From contig CANUEZ040000199.1 of the NCBI GenBank assembly GCA_948099385.1, forward strand, positions 692,001 to 756,000: 64,000 nt of DNA. The letters are read 5' to 3'. This stretch comes from Fasciola hepatica (lineage: Eukaryota; Platyhelminthes; Trematoda; Plagiorchiida; Fasciolidae). A program made the position numbers and the translations under genes. The notes under the pieces are model-generated. The model was not told the origin of the DNA, did no database searches, and was given only the letters and a program-made list of their open reading frames with translations. This document shows, piece after piece, positions 12,107 through 23,874 of the stretch (positions are counted from its first letter, which is position 1; each line of letters begins with the position of its first letter).

Positions 12107-13689
12107 AGGGGTATGGAAGCTGGCTTTGGGTGGTTGTTGGAACAATGACTTAGGGATCAAAGAGAGAGCTCAGTTATATTCAGTTCAGTTTTAACAGGAC
12201 GAAAGTAGCCAAGACCAATTGAGCGTCCAGATAGTTTTGTTGTTGGCCAGTTTCCTCGGATTCCGACACTGCGCGCTGAACGTTTTGTCTGGAGGGCAGA
12301 ATTTGCGAGGCAGTACCGCCTTCACAGACATGTTCATTGACAAAAATACAAGGGGTTCATTATCTCACCCCTCGTTCGCACAATTAGCTCTGGAAATGCT
12401 GTGTTCCAGCGTGAATCTAGGGCCTTCTTGAACGTTGGTACATTGCTGCATTCCACAACATCCTCTGAAAGTCTATTCCACAAAGGTATATCTCTATTTG
12501 TAAAACTTTAGCCCGTATGCCCAGCCTTGAGTATGCCCTCTGCAGCTTAAGACTGTCCCCTGGTGCCGCACTCAGGGGCAGAAGCGAACGAATCACCCAT
12601 TTCTATACTCGACAGACCTCTTATGATCTTAAACGTTTCTATCAGGTCACCTTGCTCCCTGCGTCGCTCTAAAGAAAAGGAATTAAGATCCTTAAGACTC
12701 CTGAAGTAAGTTATTCCCCTCTGAATGGTGGTCATTCTAGGTGCAAGTCGCTGCACCCCCTCCGAGCACTCCTCGTCCTTGCGATAATAGGGAGCCCATG
12801 CCTGCGCGAAACGCTCCGGAAGAGGTCGCGCCAGAACCTGGTGGAGCGGGATGAACGCTTTTGGCTTTTGCATGTGATAGTTTTGCATGTCCTAATTACT
12901 ACCTCTCTGGCCGCACTGGCAGCTCTCTGGCGCTGCCTTGAAAGCTTGAATTCCTGCGTGACTATCACCCCTGGGTCCTTCGCCTCCGACACTCTTCTAA
13001 ACGGAATACTGCTCGTTTTGTCTATGTTAGTGGTCAGGACTTGACATTTGGTGAGATTCCGCGGTAAATCCTTTCCTTCTGCCCATCCGAGCACCGCATT
13101 TATATCCTGTGCTAAATCGCTCCCCTCTATCTCCACATCGTTCGCAAAGATGAAACACGGATTACTCCATTCTTCCGCTAGGTCATTTATATACCAAAGG
13201 AAGAGCAAAGGCTGCCGTACCAAACACTGCGGCACACCACCGGTAACCCTCTTCGATCTCGATAGGTAATCGCTCACCTCGACACAGAAGCTATGGTTTC
13301 TTGGGAAGTATGCCGCCAAATCACTTGCCCTCCCGGTGTCCCGAGGGTTCGCAATTTGTGGTCCAGCAGGCGATGACTCACAGAGCCGAAAGCCTTAACA
13401 AAATCCAAATAACAAACCCCCACCGTCATCCCTCCATCTGTTCATCTTGTAGTCTCTTCATCATCATCAGTCGGCTTATCAAGCGCGATCACTTTTAGAT
13501 AATCCGTGTTTTGCAGGCGTCAGTAGGCCATTGTCAACCACATGCAGGCACAATTGCTTTCTGATTAATCGTTCCAAGCACTCAAACAACACTGATGTAA
13601 GGCTGCCCGGCCTATAGTTCTCCGCCCTCTGCCTGGATCCTGTTCTATGAAATGCTGTAAAGAACAAATACTGAAAAGCCTTCTAAATT
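12107..13689 (-). mobile_element. CR1-like insertion present only in the left arm
   Basis: The right arm reads straight through the joint 'taagtatccattttctacg', while the left arm has 1.58 kb between 'tatcca' and 'ttttctac'. The insert holds a - strand reverse transcriptase of a different CR1-like type (family B), starting abruptly at its N-terminal RT motif, so it looks 5'-truncated. No clear target-site duplication or tail was seen. Either it inserted after the arms became alike, or the right arm lost it. Confidence 0.75.
12480..13680 (-). pseudogene. CR1-like reverse transcriptase (family B) in the insertion
   Basis: In order on -: 'AENYRPGSLTSVLFECLERL' (RT motif 1) with 'LLTPAKHGL' (13,667-13,479); then 'FANDVEIEG' where the catalytic pair FADD has become FAND, 'NLTKCQVL', and 'DPGVIVTQEFKLS' in the frame 13,319-12,732; then thumb residues 'GDLIETFKIIRGLSS' in the frame 12,888-12,547. 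Family members copy their own RNA at a nicked target. The Asp-to-Asn change and the frame breaks inactivate this one. Confidence 0.75.
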
Positions 13690-14600
13690 TTCTACGTGCT
13701 TTGTGAATTTGACTATATTTCACATTACTTCGAAAAGCTCGTCCATACAGCTTACTTCAACATGTTTTTGTCCATGTGAGACATGTGGATTTGGCCTTGA
13801 ACTGTTCCTGACTGTCGTGCTTGGGCCACGGGGCTTTGAACCTTTGGGTTTTACTGTGGAGTCTGTTTGGCCGCATACTTGAGGTTTGTATATACTCGTA
13901 TCTTTTTGTGAAGTTCAATTTAGCACCGCAGGAACTACGAAGCAATCTCGCTCTGGTTTTGGGATTCGTTTGAATTGGCTCCACATTGCTCGATTTGCGA
14001 GAATTGATTTGCAATCGCTACGGAAATGACCCTGCGCCAAATCTCTAGCACCTTACCTTCTCTTAGGGACGCACCGTGCAGCTAGGTAGTAGCCTTTGAA
14101 AAGGTATCGGAAGGAGGCTAAACAATCGTCAGTTGGGTTGTAGCCGGTCCGGCTGCCTTGTGCTTTCACAAAGATTTGAGTTCACGGCGCGCCTTTCCCT
14201 CACTTACAGTAGGCCCCAGAAGCACTGGTGCACTCTCTGTATCTGATCCCGCCACACTGAGCATATGGTCTTGACGATACACGCTCTTCAAGAGCGCAAT
14301 TAGTTTTCCTCCCTTGTCTTTATCATCGGGGACATGGCTTCCGTTGGACATCTCCAAGGTGCTTACGCTCTCGCATCATTTTGTTGGACTGCACGTGAGC
14401 AAAGCGCATCTTTGGGTCTGCTCTCACATTGTGAGCTAGTTTCTTCTCATACTTGTACTGTGCTTCCCGTTGAAGGGCTGATGCCCTGTTCCTGGCTGTC
14501 TTATAAGCGGCCCGTGCGTAGTGCGTGCTATGAAGTTTTTAGTGAGCCCATAGCCTTCTATGAACAGTTATTGCTCTCGCAATCCTGGGCTCACAGCAAG
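13690..14600 (-). pseudogene. CR1-like endonuclease-to-RT linker (left arm)
   Basis: Mirror image of 24,352-25,260. The - frame 14,357-14,166 (63 codons) and the - frame 14,014-13,757 (85 codons) equal the right-arm frames. No domain of their own was recognised; by position they cover the linker between endonuclease and reverse transcriptase. The antisense ORF at 14,334-14,738 is a shadow. Confidence 0.45.
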
Positions 14601-14611
14601 GCGGCTGGCTC

Positions 14612-15088
14612 CTATTTCTTTTCAGTGTTACCGGGGCAAACTCGTCTTTCAAGTTTATTAGTCCCCAATTTTTCCTCCACAGATGGTTCCGGAACTTCCG
14701 GGTGCCCACATACGTTTCGCGTACTTACTCTCAATTGATCATAATCCACTTCAGCGTAGTTCCGGACCAACCTAGATCCTGGTTTGTTGTGCCTTACAGT
14801 GAACGTCGCACAGAGGACTCCATGATCGCTCTTCCCCAATGGCTCCTTTATCACCAAAGAGGTGACGTCAGATCGATACCTGGTCACAAGAATATCAAAT
14901 GCAGATGAACGTCGTGCGTCGCGAAAGCGCGTTTCTTCTCTCACATGTTGTGCGAGTGCGTGGTTGTGAAGCCAAATCACCAGAGCGTTTCCGGTGGTTC
15001 CCCCAGGGGCACATTCATCGTCCCAAATTATTCCTGGGTGGGTAATGTCTCCTAGCACGATACAGCGCTGTGACCCATTCAACACCAT
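14612..15088 (-). pseudogene. CR1-like AP endonuclease, C-terminal half (left arm)
   Basis: A 158-codon frame containing 'IVLGDITHPGIIWDDE' near its start, matching the APE-type endonuclease 'GDFNxPxIxW' motif with Phe-Asn changed to Ile-Thr, and 'KSDHGVL', the terminal SDH motif that carries the catalytic His. In family members this domain nicks the target DNA. The N-terminal half is missing in frame. The same frame occurs at 23,875-24,351 on +. Confidence 0.75.
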
Positions 15089-15235
15089 CTGAAGAAGCTG
15101 GAATAGTTCAGAGTCTTCTTTACTATCTGCCTGCGGAGCTCTATAGACAGAATCTCAGTACCGGCCATTAGCCTCATTATTAATAGCTTTATCGGGCCTG
15201 GATTAGATCGCCGGGCTCTATACCGAGTAAAGTGT

Positions 15236-16544
15236 TCAACAAAGGACCGGCTGTTGTTGCGGAAAAGATAGTTTAACTAGTTCGCTCTTCGCATAAGATG
15301 GATGACAGTGCGATATACTTACTGGGAACCCCGGGGTGTAGCTTGGTTGTGAGTCCCTACCTGGACGTTTGTGGGTTGTGTGAATCGTAGTAGGTTGATG
15401 CGGTGTCGGGCATGAAGGCTGAGGAGAATTCAAATCTATCAGGGGATAGCTTAAAATAGAATCGCCAGCACATTGAGGGTTGATTAGGTTAGAGACGAGG
15501 GTGATCTTAGAGAAGTCAATACTTGTGCGGGTAGTAAATAAAAAATTGGAACGGGCACTGAGGGCTACGGGTGGAGCAAAAAGGTTGGGGATGCAAGAAA
15601 CAGGTTGGGTGGGAGGCTGAGGGGCAGGCATCGGGTAAAACCGACCTGTTGACAAACAGCCGGTAGAGCTAATAGGCGGCCGACTATTGAAAAGTGGTGG
15701 GATCCAGAATGGCATGGGAATTTGAGAAATTTGACAATCCTACCGGACCGATGGAGCCGACGGAGGAGAGATGAAGTGGTTTACCAATGCTGTGCTTGCG
15801 ACCTGCAGCGAAACTGAGCGCATATTCTGGAGGCTATAGGCGATACCACCGACCGATCACTGGTGTACAGAAAACCCTGAGGGTAGGTGGGCCTTGCGAT
15901 GAGGTGCACTGTGTTTGTTGGGTTTCTGGCATGCTGTCTGTTGACCTCTGACCACTGATATAAATACGGGTTAAGATAAAACGGCTTACGTGGGTAAGGG
16001 ATATGGGTTTTCCGAGGTTATGTCCCAGATACCTGTGTTCTTTTGGTAGCGAAGGTCTTGTTACGGGCCGGGGTTTTTCCTGGTGACCTAACGATGGTTG
16101 CACGGGCTCAAAGACACGTGGCTTCAGTAATCTGTAGAGGTGGTCAGATGTGGACCGCTAGTGTGTCAGTGGCCATACATAAACTGGGACATCAATAGCC
16201 GGTGTTTGTGTCGCTTGATGGTGCGGCCCTGGCGATAGAGCTGGAGTTTTGAGACTCGGTAAAGTATGAGAACTATGTGAGGGTGTGCATGGCCCCGTTC
16301 TTGTCAGACGGACTTTCCTTGATAGTCCTGTCTACGTTGAAGAAACAAGGTTGCTTGCCAGCTTCAAACGCCTGAAGGCAAGATATAGTGTATTTGAGGA
16401 GCTGATACCGGAATCTTGCCATGGTTCGTTGGCCACAAATAACTGGGGATTGCCGCTTTGAGCAATAGCTCTTCCGAGGTTGATTCGGGTATGTTCAACT
16501 TTAACAAGATAAGAGACGTTCGATTTTTCTACACGTCCCCTCAA
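15236..16544 (-). pseudogene. CR1-like ORF1 region (left arm)
   Basis: Three - frames (16,544-16,332; 16,103-15,834; 15,715-15,236) equal right-arm frames on +. The last is proline- and serine-rich ('PAPQPPTQPVSCIPNLFAPP') and lies just upstream of the endonuclease, so it is best read as the ORF1 C-terminal part or inter-ORF region of the element. No zinc knuckle or RRM was recognised. Stops separate the frames. Confidence 0.45.
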
Positions 16545-17353
16545 AGAAGCGTTGTCTTGAAATTCTACAGTTGCACACGGGTACCAGGCTTAAGTCCGAA
16601 TGTTCCTGGATCTTGTGATTGTGTTGTCATCTGAAAGACGCCGCTGGGTTGGAAGTTGGTTCAATAGAAAACGGCGTATTTGGAAAAAAGGAAGGGGTTC
16701 AAAATACAAATCCTGACATTGCCTTGCACTCGGCATTGCCGGTGAATTGAAAGGTTCAGAACACTAGACTTGACTGCGTCATGCATCCTAAACTGTCGAT
16801 GAACTGGAAGAAAGATCATAGAACCGCGGAGGAAAATTTAGTCTTGTGGCAGTCCCTTCAGCTTCAGTGCCTCGGGAGATCCCGTCAATGGAAATCTGTC
16901 GAACATCAGAAGGCAAGATTTTCGGACAGCTGGGGGCAGCCACGTTAGGGCCCTGAAGTCGGAAGTTGATCTGATGTTCTTACACTTGGCGAAACAGCTA
17001 CAGTGGGTGGTTTTTCGATGACTCCTCCGAATACTGACCCTTTGCTGGATTGGAGGAGGAATGGACAGCGATTACGTTGCTCCCGTTTGCACAGGTGAAT
17101 ACAATTGCATAATTCCACTTTAGTGAGGTAGGCTTTCAAAAGGGTGGGGCTAATATTATGCCGCGGGGACTGTATCAGCGAGGGTAAACGTAACAGCTTT
17201 CTTCGCGTTCCCAAATTGCATCGTAGCCACTGAAGAGAAACTCCCGATAAAGGGGACAGATGCAGTAAGATCACTGCTACAGCTCATCGAAGAAGGCCGG
17301 TAAACATTTAAGAGCCGCAATAACGTCTCTGTTAGCTCACTCATGGGTTTCAT
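16475..17353 (-). other. Probable upstream ORF1/5' region of the left CR1-like copy
   Basis: On -, a 65-codon frame begins at 17,353, and stop-rich sequence follows into the arm. About 16,550-16,640 resembles + 57,590-57,680 (shared 'cattcggacttaagcctgg'-like and 'aatttcaagac'-like strings), pointing to a shared 5' leader. No domain was recognised. Confidence 0.3.
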
Positions 17354-18320
17354 TCCTGACTGTAGAGGATCCAGTTACTGCATCAGGTGATCTTACTCAC
17401 CGCTATTGTCCCCGAAAAGGTTCTCAAGTGAGGTAAAACAAGATTGAGTCAACGGGGCATCAATGGGTCTGCTGTCCTCAGCTTCCGGGGCAACATTTTG
17501 TTCTTTGGCATTGCATATAAAATCAGATATTCAAACTCTTAAGAGGTAATTCTAAGGAAGTTATCTGGGTTTTCGCAGTATAGTAGGCAGAGCAATGACG
17601 TTGGGAAGGATGTACTGTGTGGTAAAATACCTCTCATAGCATATATCATATCGGAAGATGGACAGTAGCAGGTGGATGGTTGTCTGCATCCTAGATACGA
17701 ACAGATTTGTCTGTTGTGTACGGCCTAGATACGCATTGGTGGTGGAATTATGTGAAAAGTCGGATGAGTTGATTACCTTTAGGGTTGACAGGAAGCCTTC
17801 AATGCATAAAAACGGGGATAAGTGTTTTAGCCAAAGCGGAGTGGATTATTAAGTGAAATGAACTAGGCGAGAACCAACGAGCATTTTATAAATAGGGTCG
17901 CGAAAGGTAATTTTGGGTAGGTTTGAACCTGGAATTCTCAGAGAAGATTTGCATTGATATTCGGTAATTTTAAGGCAATACCTTGGACCTATTTTCAGCG
18001 GCTATTTAGCGCTTCAGGTTAAGTGAATTACACTGCTAGGGGTGAAATAAACCAGGTCAAAAAGGACAAAAGAAGCAAAAGCTGGATAGCCTGACTGTCG
18101 AATCAACATAACCTTGGTCTCCCGGCACTGGCAAAGCCCCCACTATCCCCAAGTTGCGACCCCTCAGGGTCTACTTTCTTCTCCCTTCCTTCCCTCTTTC
18201 CCAGTCGTCAAAACCGGGTCGTACCAGATCGGGTCAAAGGACTCTCGGCTGTTGCCTTTGCACCTCCAGGTTCCTGCCTTAAAGAGGCTACAAAATTCCC
18301 ACGATGCTTGAACCTTTAAA
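17354..18320. other. No gene recognised
   Basis: No coding similarity. 18,110-18,310 is C/T-rich on +. The largest ORFs are about 65 codons and uninformative. Confidence 0.3.
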
Positions 18321-18321
18321 T

Positions 18322-18440
18322 ACTAATAATAATAATACTGGTATATTTCTCGGCCATAATCGAGATGCACGCTGTAGCGCATGATCATGGTGTAACACGT
18401 TACTCAATAAGATGGAATATTCACAAATTCAGAATATGAA
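18322..18440 (-). repeat. 3' end of the same dispersed family as 4,686-4,800
   Basis: On - it reads 'ccatgatcatgcgctacagc', 'ggccgagaaatataccagta' and then an (ATT)n tract at 18,325-18,345. It matches the termini at 4,686-4,800 (-) and 56,070-56,130 (+). Confidence 0.55.
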
Positions 18441-19470
18441 AGTCGAGAGTATCAAAGATGGAAAAACAAAGCCAGCAGCAGTTTGAATGGATCATTCTGA
18501 TAATATTTTCGCGCGGCACTTTTGAACCGGTTTCGATTCCGGCCTTGGCACTGGTTCGCGGTGGAGATATCGAAAAATCATTAACGCAGTGCTAATGACG
18601 CATTACGAACGAGAATGATGCAAGCCAAGGAAACCGGAGGCCCACCGAGGTTATGCAGATGGAGTAAATTTTTGAGCAAGAGGAAAAATGGTGGAAAATT
18701 GTAAAGAAGTATGTTCGGGAAAATCAACGCATGCGAAGAGGATAGCGATCATGAAGACAATGCAAACCCTGAATGACGGATTTACCGGAGTTCAATAAAC
18801 GGAATGAGTTTTGAAGCAGGGGGGCATCAGACCAATTTTGTGAGGTTGAACACTGGTGGATATGGGAGAAACAGCAGACCATAAAAAGGTGAGTTTAGAT
18901 TCAGGATCAGTAACATGTACCATTCTGAAATAAGAAAGCGCAACTGGAAGGTCTTCGGGAAGTGGAGAGTCAATTTCCAGCCGGCTACGGGTCGTAGGAA
19001 AGATAAACAGTGGTAACGGATGATAAAATGGGAAATCTCCGCATGGACTTCAGAGTTATTATGCTGTTTCACTGACAAATACATATGTATGTATGACACA
19101 TTTGCCTTCAGTGTTATTCAGCCTCGTTTCTGGTAACGTATGGCATCGAGTGCGTAAGGTTCGTCTGGCAGGACAATGTATGTGTCGGTCGATCAGTCGA
19201 GTGTGGCTGTATAGTAGCGGCATGCGCGTGAACTGGAACTCGAGTTGGTTGCGTTTGAAAACGTTGAACGATCTGATAAGCAATTAGGAGTATTTCCTGT
19301 TGTATGGTTTGGTTTCGGTCCCAATTGCTATGGTAGGTTCCACTTGTGTCTCTGTCCGTACGAGTCAAAGTAGCATCCTTGGTTAGCCAGTTTCGCGACT
19401 GAGATAGTGGGAGACAGCAAACCTGAAATAAAGGGGTACTGCAGTCTGGACGTGTTTCCAGCTGTGAGTT
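18441..19470. other. No gene recognised
   Basis: No domain was recognised. It may include the body of the element whose tail lies at 18,322-18,440 on -, but no conserved protein motif was found. Confidence 0.3.
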
Positions 19471-19477
19471 ATGATAA

Positions 19478-20410
19478 TGTCATAATGAATAATAATGGTT
19501 TATTTTGGAGACGTCCGAGGCATGCCAAGTGCATAATCAGCTGTTTACAAGTGATGGAACAAACAGACAAAACCCTTGAAAATGTGGAAATTAACATGAC
19601 AGGAGTTGAAAAAGGGCTAAGAATGGAGGGTGGTTACGTGGGAAAGGAGAGCAGATAGAAAGCAGCAGTCAGGGTGTGCCCCTGCTGCGGATCAACGGTT
19701 AATTGAGGCATATAAAAACCAGTGAAGGACGAGGCATAAGAGTGACAGAAACTACGGGGTTGGATGGAAGCAAAGTGGTTAAAATTAGTGGCATTTCCAT
19801 TTGTTCGGTTCATTGAGGAAGTGGCCATAGGTAGTCTAACGTTGAGAACTCAGCCAGATAGATGGAACTCAATTGTTGATTGTGTCCTTAATTGAAGGGA
19901 GCAGGGTCGGAGAAGGGTTTGGTCTTAGAAGTCGAGGCCCCTCTCGTAAGCTATTTCTTCTGCCAAGCATATATTAGATAGCTGTAGTGCACGGGTGACG
20001 CTGAGATATGGGATGAGTGCTGACAGAAATTGGGACTTGGTTTGTGAAGCTCGAAGGGTGATGGGCAACTTGTTCCAGACTTTAGAGTAGACAAGAAGGA
20101 AGAAAAGTGACCGCATGGCCGACTTAGCTATACTAAAAGGGACAGTAAAAGGCCTGTGCCGAAGTGAGTAGGGGGCTTCACGGGAGAAGCTTACTGGGTC
20201 AAAGGAAAAAGACCGGTTATGGAGCAGGTTATACAAGAAGACTAAGTTTAGTCTTAAGCGGCGGAGCCAGAGTGGGTCAAGATCCAGATTTTGGCATTTT
20301 GTTTCTTGTGTAATAGACTGCAAGGAAGAGATTAATCTGCAGATTTGCTTTTGAAGAACCGGCAGTCGAGCTGGATAGACTAGTTCTTTTTCCCAACTAG
20401 CCTCCATGCT
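19478..20410 (-). mobile_element. CR1-like family A, 5'-truncated copy with short 3' UTR
   Basis: The - frame 20,407-19,925 (160 codons) is the C-terminal end of a reverse transcriptase: 'CQNLDLDPLWLRRLRLNLVF', then 'YSLRHRPFTVPF' and 'SKVWNKLPITLRASQTKSQF'. This closely matches + 42,960-43,330. Downstream on - a 440-bp 3' UTR ends in 'gcatgcctcggacgtctcca', 'aaataaacca' and an ATT tract, the same terminus as at 46.1 and 55.94 kb. The copy starts abruptly near 20,410, the usual 5' truncation of reverse transcription. Confidence 0.8.
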
Positions 20411-20499
20411 AGACTCTGACTTTTCCAGCGAGAACGGCCGAGGGAATAGAAAGGGCTTACTCTGCTGCGTTCTCTTTTGTGACGAAGTAACGGATATGT

Positions 20500-21356
20500 T
20501 GTGTCTTAGAAAGGAAGAGAAAAGTTAAAGAAAGAGGCGCACCCCGGAAAAATACGCATTGGGCTAATCGTTGTTTGACAAATCTCCATCACAGTGTCAT
20601 CCAACCGTCGTTTAAAAATGGAGACGCCATTGGCCGCTACCACACGAAGTGGCAGCTTGTTCCAAGAGTTCGGTTTGCGGTGAAAGAAAAAATATGCCTC
20701 AGCAGCTCTGATAACCCCGGACTTCATCAGTTGTTGTTCATGTCCACCGATCGTCGGGTAGTTACGGAGGACAAGTATTGGCCTGCTGGTTTCCAGTAGC
20801 CAGTGGAGCCGTTTGAAGGTCTAAAGAAAATCTTGCCCTAGGCCTCGCCACTATAGAGACCACTGGTTCAGTGTTTCGAGGCTTGCCCTGCGTGGCTTGC
20901 CCCACAACCCAGTGGACACCCTAGTAAACTGTCTCTGGACGGTTTTCGATGGCTGTTCGTCGCCGAACGTTTCAGGTGCCCAGACCTGAACTCAGTGTTC
21001 CATGTAGGAGCTTACGTGCATTTTACAAAGCTGCATTATTGTTTCGGTACCCCGCTACCTGAGAGTCCGACAGAGTTGAAACATCGACCCGTTACCCTTC
21101 GCTACCACTGTGAGGCAATACTGGATGGCCTAAAATGTTTTGTGTTCTAGAACTCAAAGATCTTTTATGATATCAGTGGTCTCGATTGCTTCGAGTGATC
21201 CCCCATGGATGAGCTGAGTCTCTCCTGGTCCCTGCCTTGAAGCAGCCGTCTGCTCTTTTCTCGGTTTAGAGGAAACTATCACGTTTAAGAACACTTCACG
21301 GTGTTCACCTGGTCGTTTATATACGTGAAGAACAATAGGGACTCTAACATCAACCT
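20500..21356 (-). pseudogene. CR1-like family B reverse transcriptase C-terminus
   Basis: On -, frames give 'VQRQFTRVSTGLWGKPRRAS' (the 'VQRRATK' thumb region), 'RLHWLLETSRPILVLRNYPT', and then the 73-codon frame 20,727-20,506 with 'YFFFHRKPNSWNKLPLRVVA' and 'SIFKRRLDD', the usual C-terminal pattern of CR1-type reverse transcriptases. No catalytic motif is present. It is truncated and split between frames. Confidence 0.65.
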
Positions 21357-22000
21357 CTACCGCATCTCAGTGCATACCGCGACTGCTCTGGACATTGCAT
21401 TTTCAAACTGAAACCCGAAAAGTCTACAAAGGAAACGTTTCCTAATCCATTTCCTTGCCCTTTGTGCAACTTCTATCTGGCAGATTGGTTGCGTTCCAAG
21501 GGCATGTTTGCTAGCCCTCAAAACTGTGAATGTTTGGGAAGTCCTTCTCCGCCTCCGAAACGTTTCAATGCAACCCACTTGACTTTCTGGGCATCTTTGA
21601 CCCCACCGACCCACCAAAGTGATTAGTCTTCCCACCCACCTCATTTAAGCGAACTCATTGGTAAGTCGTATTGGGTGCCTTTTATACGCGACCCCCCATC
21701 CTGTGGGCTGCCCACTGTCAACTCTTTGCAGCCATTTTTAGTGCCCGGTGGTCAACCTTCCTGGGGTTCCTCCTTGGTTTACGGGGCACCTAAAGGGATT
21801 CGTTTTGGAAAGGGACCTGATCAACGTAATAAGGCTGCTGCTCACAGGCGCAGTAGCCTTCAGTCGGTCTACTGCCCTGATGACTTAGCGAGTAAGAGGC
21901 CCAGGGGAAAGCATGTCTGGCTCACTCTCCGCCGGATTGATTGGTTTGTGCTTTGTGTCCGTGAGTCTGCGCACAAACACTCCATCGAATGAAAGCCAAA
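21357..22000 (+). other. Probable 5' leader of the right CR1-like copy
   Basis: It lies directly upstream of the ORF1-like ATG at 22,001-22,006. The + frame 21,675-21,992 is open for 105 codons ('SLQSVYCPDDLASKRPRGK') but has no recognised domain and probably belongs to the leader. The - frame 21,644-21,357 is unassigned. Confidence 0.35.
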
Positions 22001-22003
22001 CAT

Positions 22004-22631
22004 GCCTCGCAAAGCCCACAAATATTCCTACTCAACTTCGGATGAGGTCAAATCACTGAGAGTCACCGATCTGTTAGACTGGGCAGAGTTCATAGTCAAA
22101 AGCTTAAGTACCAATGCCTCTTTGGTAGAAGATGAGGATGTCAACCTGTAGAACTAGAAAAGTCACTGTAATTCATAGAAATAATCAGAAAACGAAACCT
22201 TGACTCCTGCATTATTGTCTCCAGCTTGAAGTTACCCAATGACACACAAGATGGTAACCCTGTTGTGATGGCTGTGTCCGCCAACTCAGTTTTCTTCTCT
22301 TCTATGATTGTCGGATCTGGAATTGCTTACACGCAACTGGCTTCCTTTATATATTCCACTTTGTCCGATACGGAACTTTGACTTGACGAGACGTCCGAAA
22401 TATTCTGCAGTGATAAACCCACATCCCATTACAGTTTCGATAGAACCCCACCATCTTGTTGACGTTGAGCCTACCCAAGTCAACCTCAGAAGAGCTATTG
22501 CTCAAAGCGGCAATCCCCAGTTATTTGTGGCCAACGAACCATGGCAAGATTCCGGTATCAGCTCCTCAAATACACTATATCTTGCCTTCAGGCGTTTGAA
22601 GCTGGCAAGCAACCTTGTTTCTTCAACGTAG
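22004..22631 (+). pseudogene. CR1-like ORF1 N-terminal region
   Basis: An ATG at about 22,002 opens 'MPRKAHKYSYSTSDEVKSLR' followed by 'VTDLLDWAEF' and an acidic 'LVEDEDVNL' before a stop near 22,148. It looks like the start of an ORF1 protein with a helical, charged N-terminus, but no named domain was recognised. The 107-codon frame 22,308-22,631 continues after frameshifts; its last 55 codons equal the left arm frame 16,544-16,332. Confidence 0.4.
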
Positions 22632-22859
22632 ACAGGACTATCAAGGAAAGTCCGTCTGACAAGAACGGGGCCATGCACACCCTCACATAGTTCTCATACT
22701 TTACCGAGTCTCAAAACTCCAGCTCTATCGCCAGGGCCGCACCATCAAGCGACACAAACACCGGCTATTGATGTCCCAGTTTATGTATGGCCACTGACAC
22801 ACTAGCGGTCCACATCTGACCACCTCTACAGATTACTGAAGCCACGTGTCTTTGAGCCC

Positions 22860-23727
22860 GTGCAACCATCGTTAGGTCACCAGGAAAAACCCCGGCCCGT
22901 AACAAGACCTTCGCTACCAAAAGAACACAGGTATCTGGGACATAACCTCGGAAAACCCATATCCCTTACCCACGTAAGCCGTTTTATCTTAACCCGTATT
23001 TATATCAGTGGTCAGAGGTCAACAGACAGCATGCCAGAAACCCAACAAACACAATGCACCTCATCGCAAGGCCCACCTACCCTCAGGGTTTTCTGTACAC
23101 CAGTGATCGGTCGGTGGTATCGCCTATAGCCTCCAGAATATGCGCTCAGTTTCGCTGCAGGTCGCAAGCACAGCATTGGTAAACCACTTCATCTCTCCTC
23201 CGTCGGCTCCATCGGTCCGGTAGGATTGTCAAATTTCTCAAATTCCCATGCCATTCTGGATCCCACCACTTTTCAATAGTCGGCCGCCTATTAGCTCTAC
23301 CGGCTGTTTGTCAACAGGTCGGTTTTACCCGATGCCTGCCCCTCAGCCTCCCACCCAACCTGTTTCTTGCATCCCCAACCTTTTTGCTCCACCCGTAGCC
23401 CTCAGTGCCCGTTCCAATTTTTTATTTACTACCCGCACAAGTATTGACTTCTCTAAGATCACCCTCGTCTCTAACCTAATCAACCCTCAATGTGCTGGCG
23501 ATTCTATTTTAAGCTATCCCCTGATAGATTTGAATTCTCCTCAGCCTTCATGCCCGACACCGCATCAACCTACTACGATTCACACAACCCACAAACGTCC
23601 AGGTAGGGACTCACAACCAAGCTACACCCCGGGGTTCCCAGTAAGTATATCGCACTGTCATCCATCTTATGCGAAGAGCGAACTAGTTAAACTATCTTTT
23701 CCGCAACAACAGCCGGTCCTTTGTTGA
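22860..23727 (+). pseudogene. CR1-like ORF1/inter-ORF region (right arm)
   Basis: Two frames (22,860-23,129, 89 codons; 23,248-23,727, 159 codons) identical to left-arm frames. The second is rich in proline, serine and threonine and precedes the endonuclease. No catalytic motif was seen. Identity between arms is not evidence of selection, because stops are shared as well. Confidence 0.4.
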
Positions 23728-23874
23728 ACACTTTACTCGGTATAGAGCCCGGCGATCTAATCCAGGCCCGATAAAGCTATTAATAATGAGGCTAATGGCC
23801 GGTACTGAGATTCTGTCTATAGAGCTCCGCAGGCAGATAGTAAAGAAGACTCTGAACTATTCCAGCTTCTTCAG

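Larger units (their letters stand above)
11685..16474 (-). repeat. Large inverted repeat, left arm
   Basis: Reverse complement of 22,489-25,697. After removal of the 1.58-kb insertion at 12,107-13,689 the arm is about 3.2 kb, the same as the right arm. Translated segments on - match the right arm on + nearly residue for residue; differences noticed are Glu/Gly and Leu/Met changes in the antisense frame near 14,550-14,580 and one base near 13,720. At the inner edge (16,474) similarity continues but falls to roughly 84% over 43 bp, then fades. Confidence 0.9.
10548..17353 (-). mobile_element. CR1-like non-LTR retrotransposon, left copy (decayed)
   Basis: Read on -, the order is ORF1-like region (about 17.35-15.2 kb), endonuclease C-terminal half (15,088-14,612), linker (14.4-13.7 kb), then reverse transcriptase pieces (12.1-11.2 kb), and probable 3' region down to about 10.5 kb. 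Its central 3.2 kb is nearly identical to 22,489-25,697 in reverse orientation. A second CR1-like element (12,107-13,689) interrupts it. Many stops and frameshifts make it inactive. The ends are approximate: neither a microsatellite tail nor a 5' start was seen clearly. Confidence 0.65.

Noticed and set aside
14334..14738. 134-codon + frame (and its mirror 24,225-24,629 -) as a gene
   Set aside because: Antisense to the CR1-like endonuclease/linker; it is open in both arms only because the arms are nearly identical.
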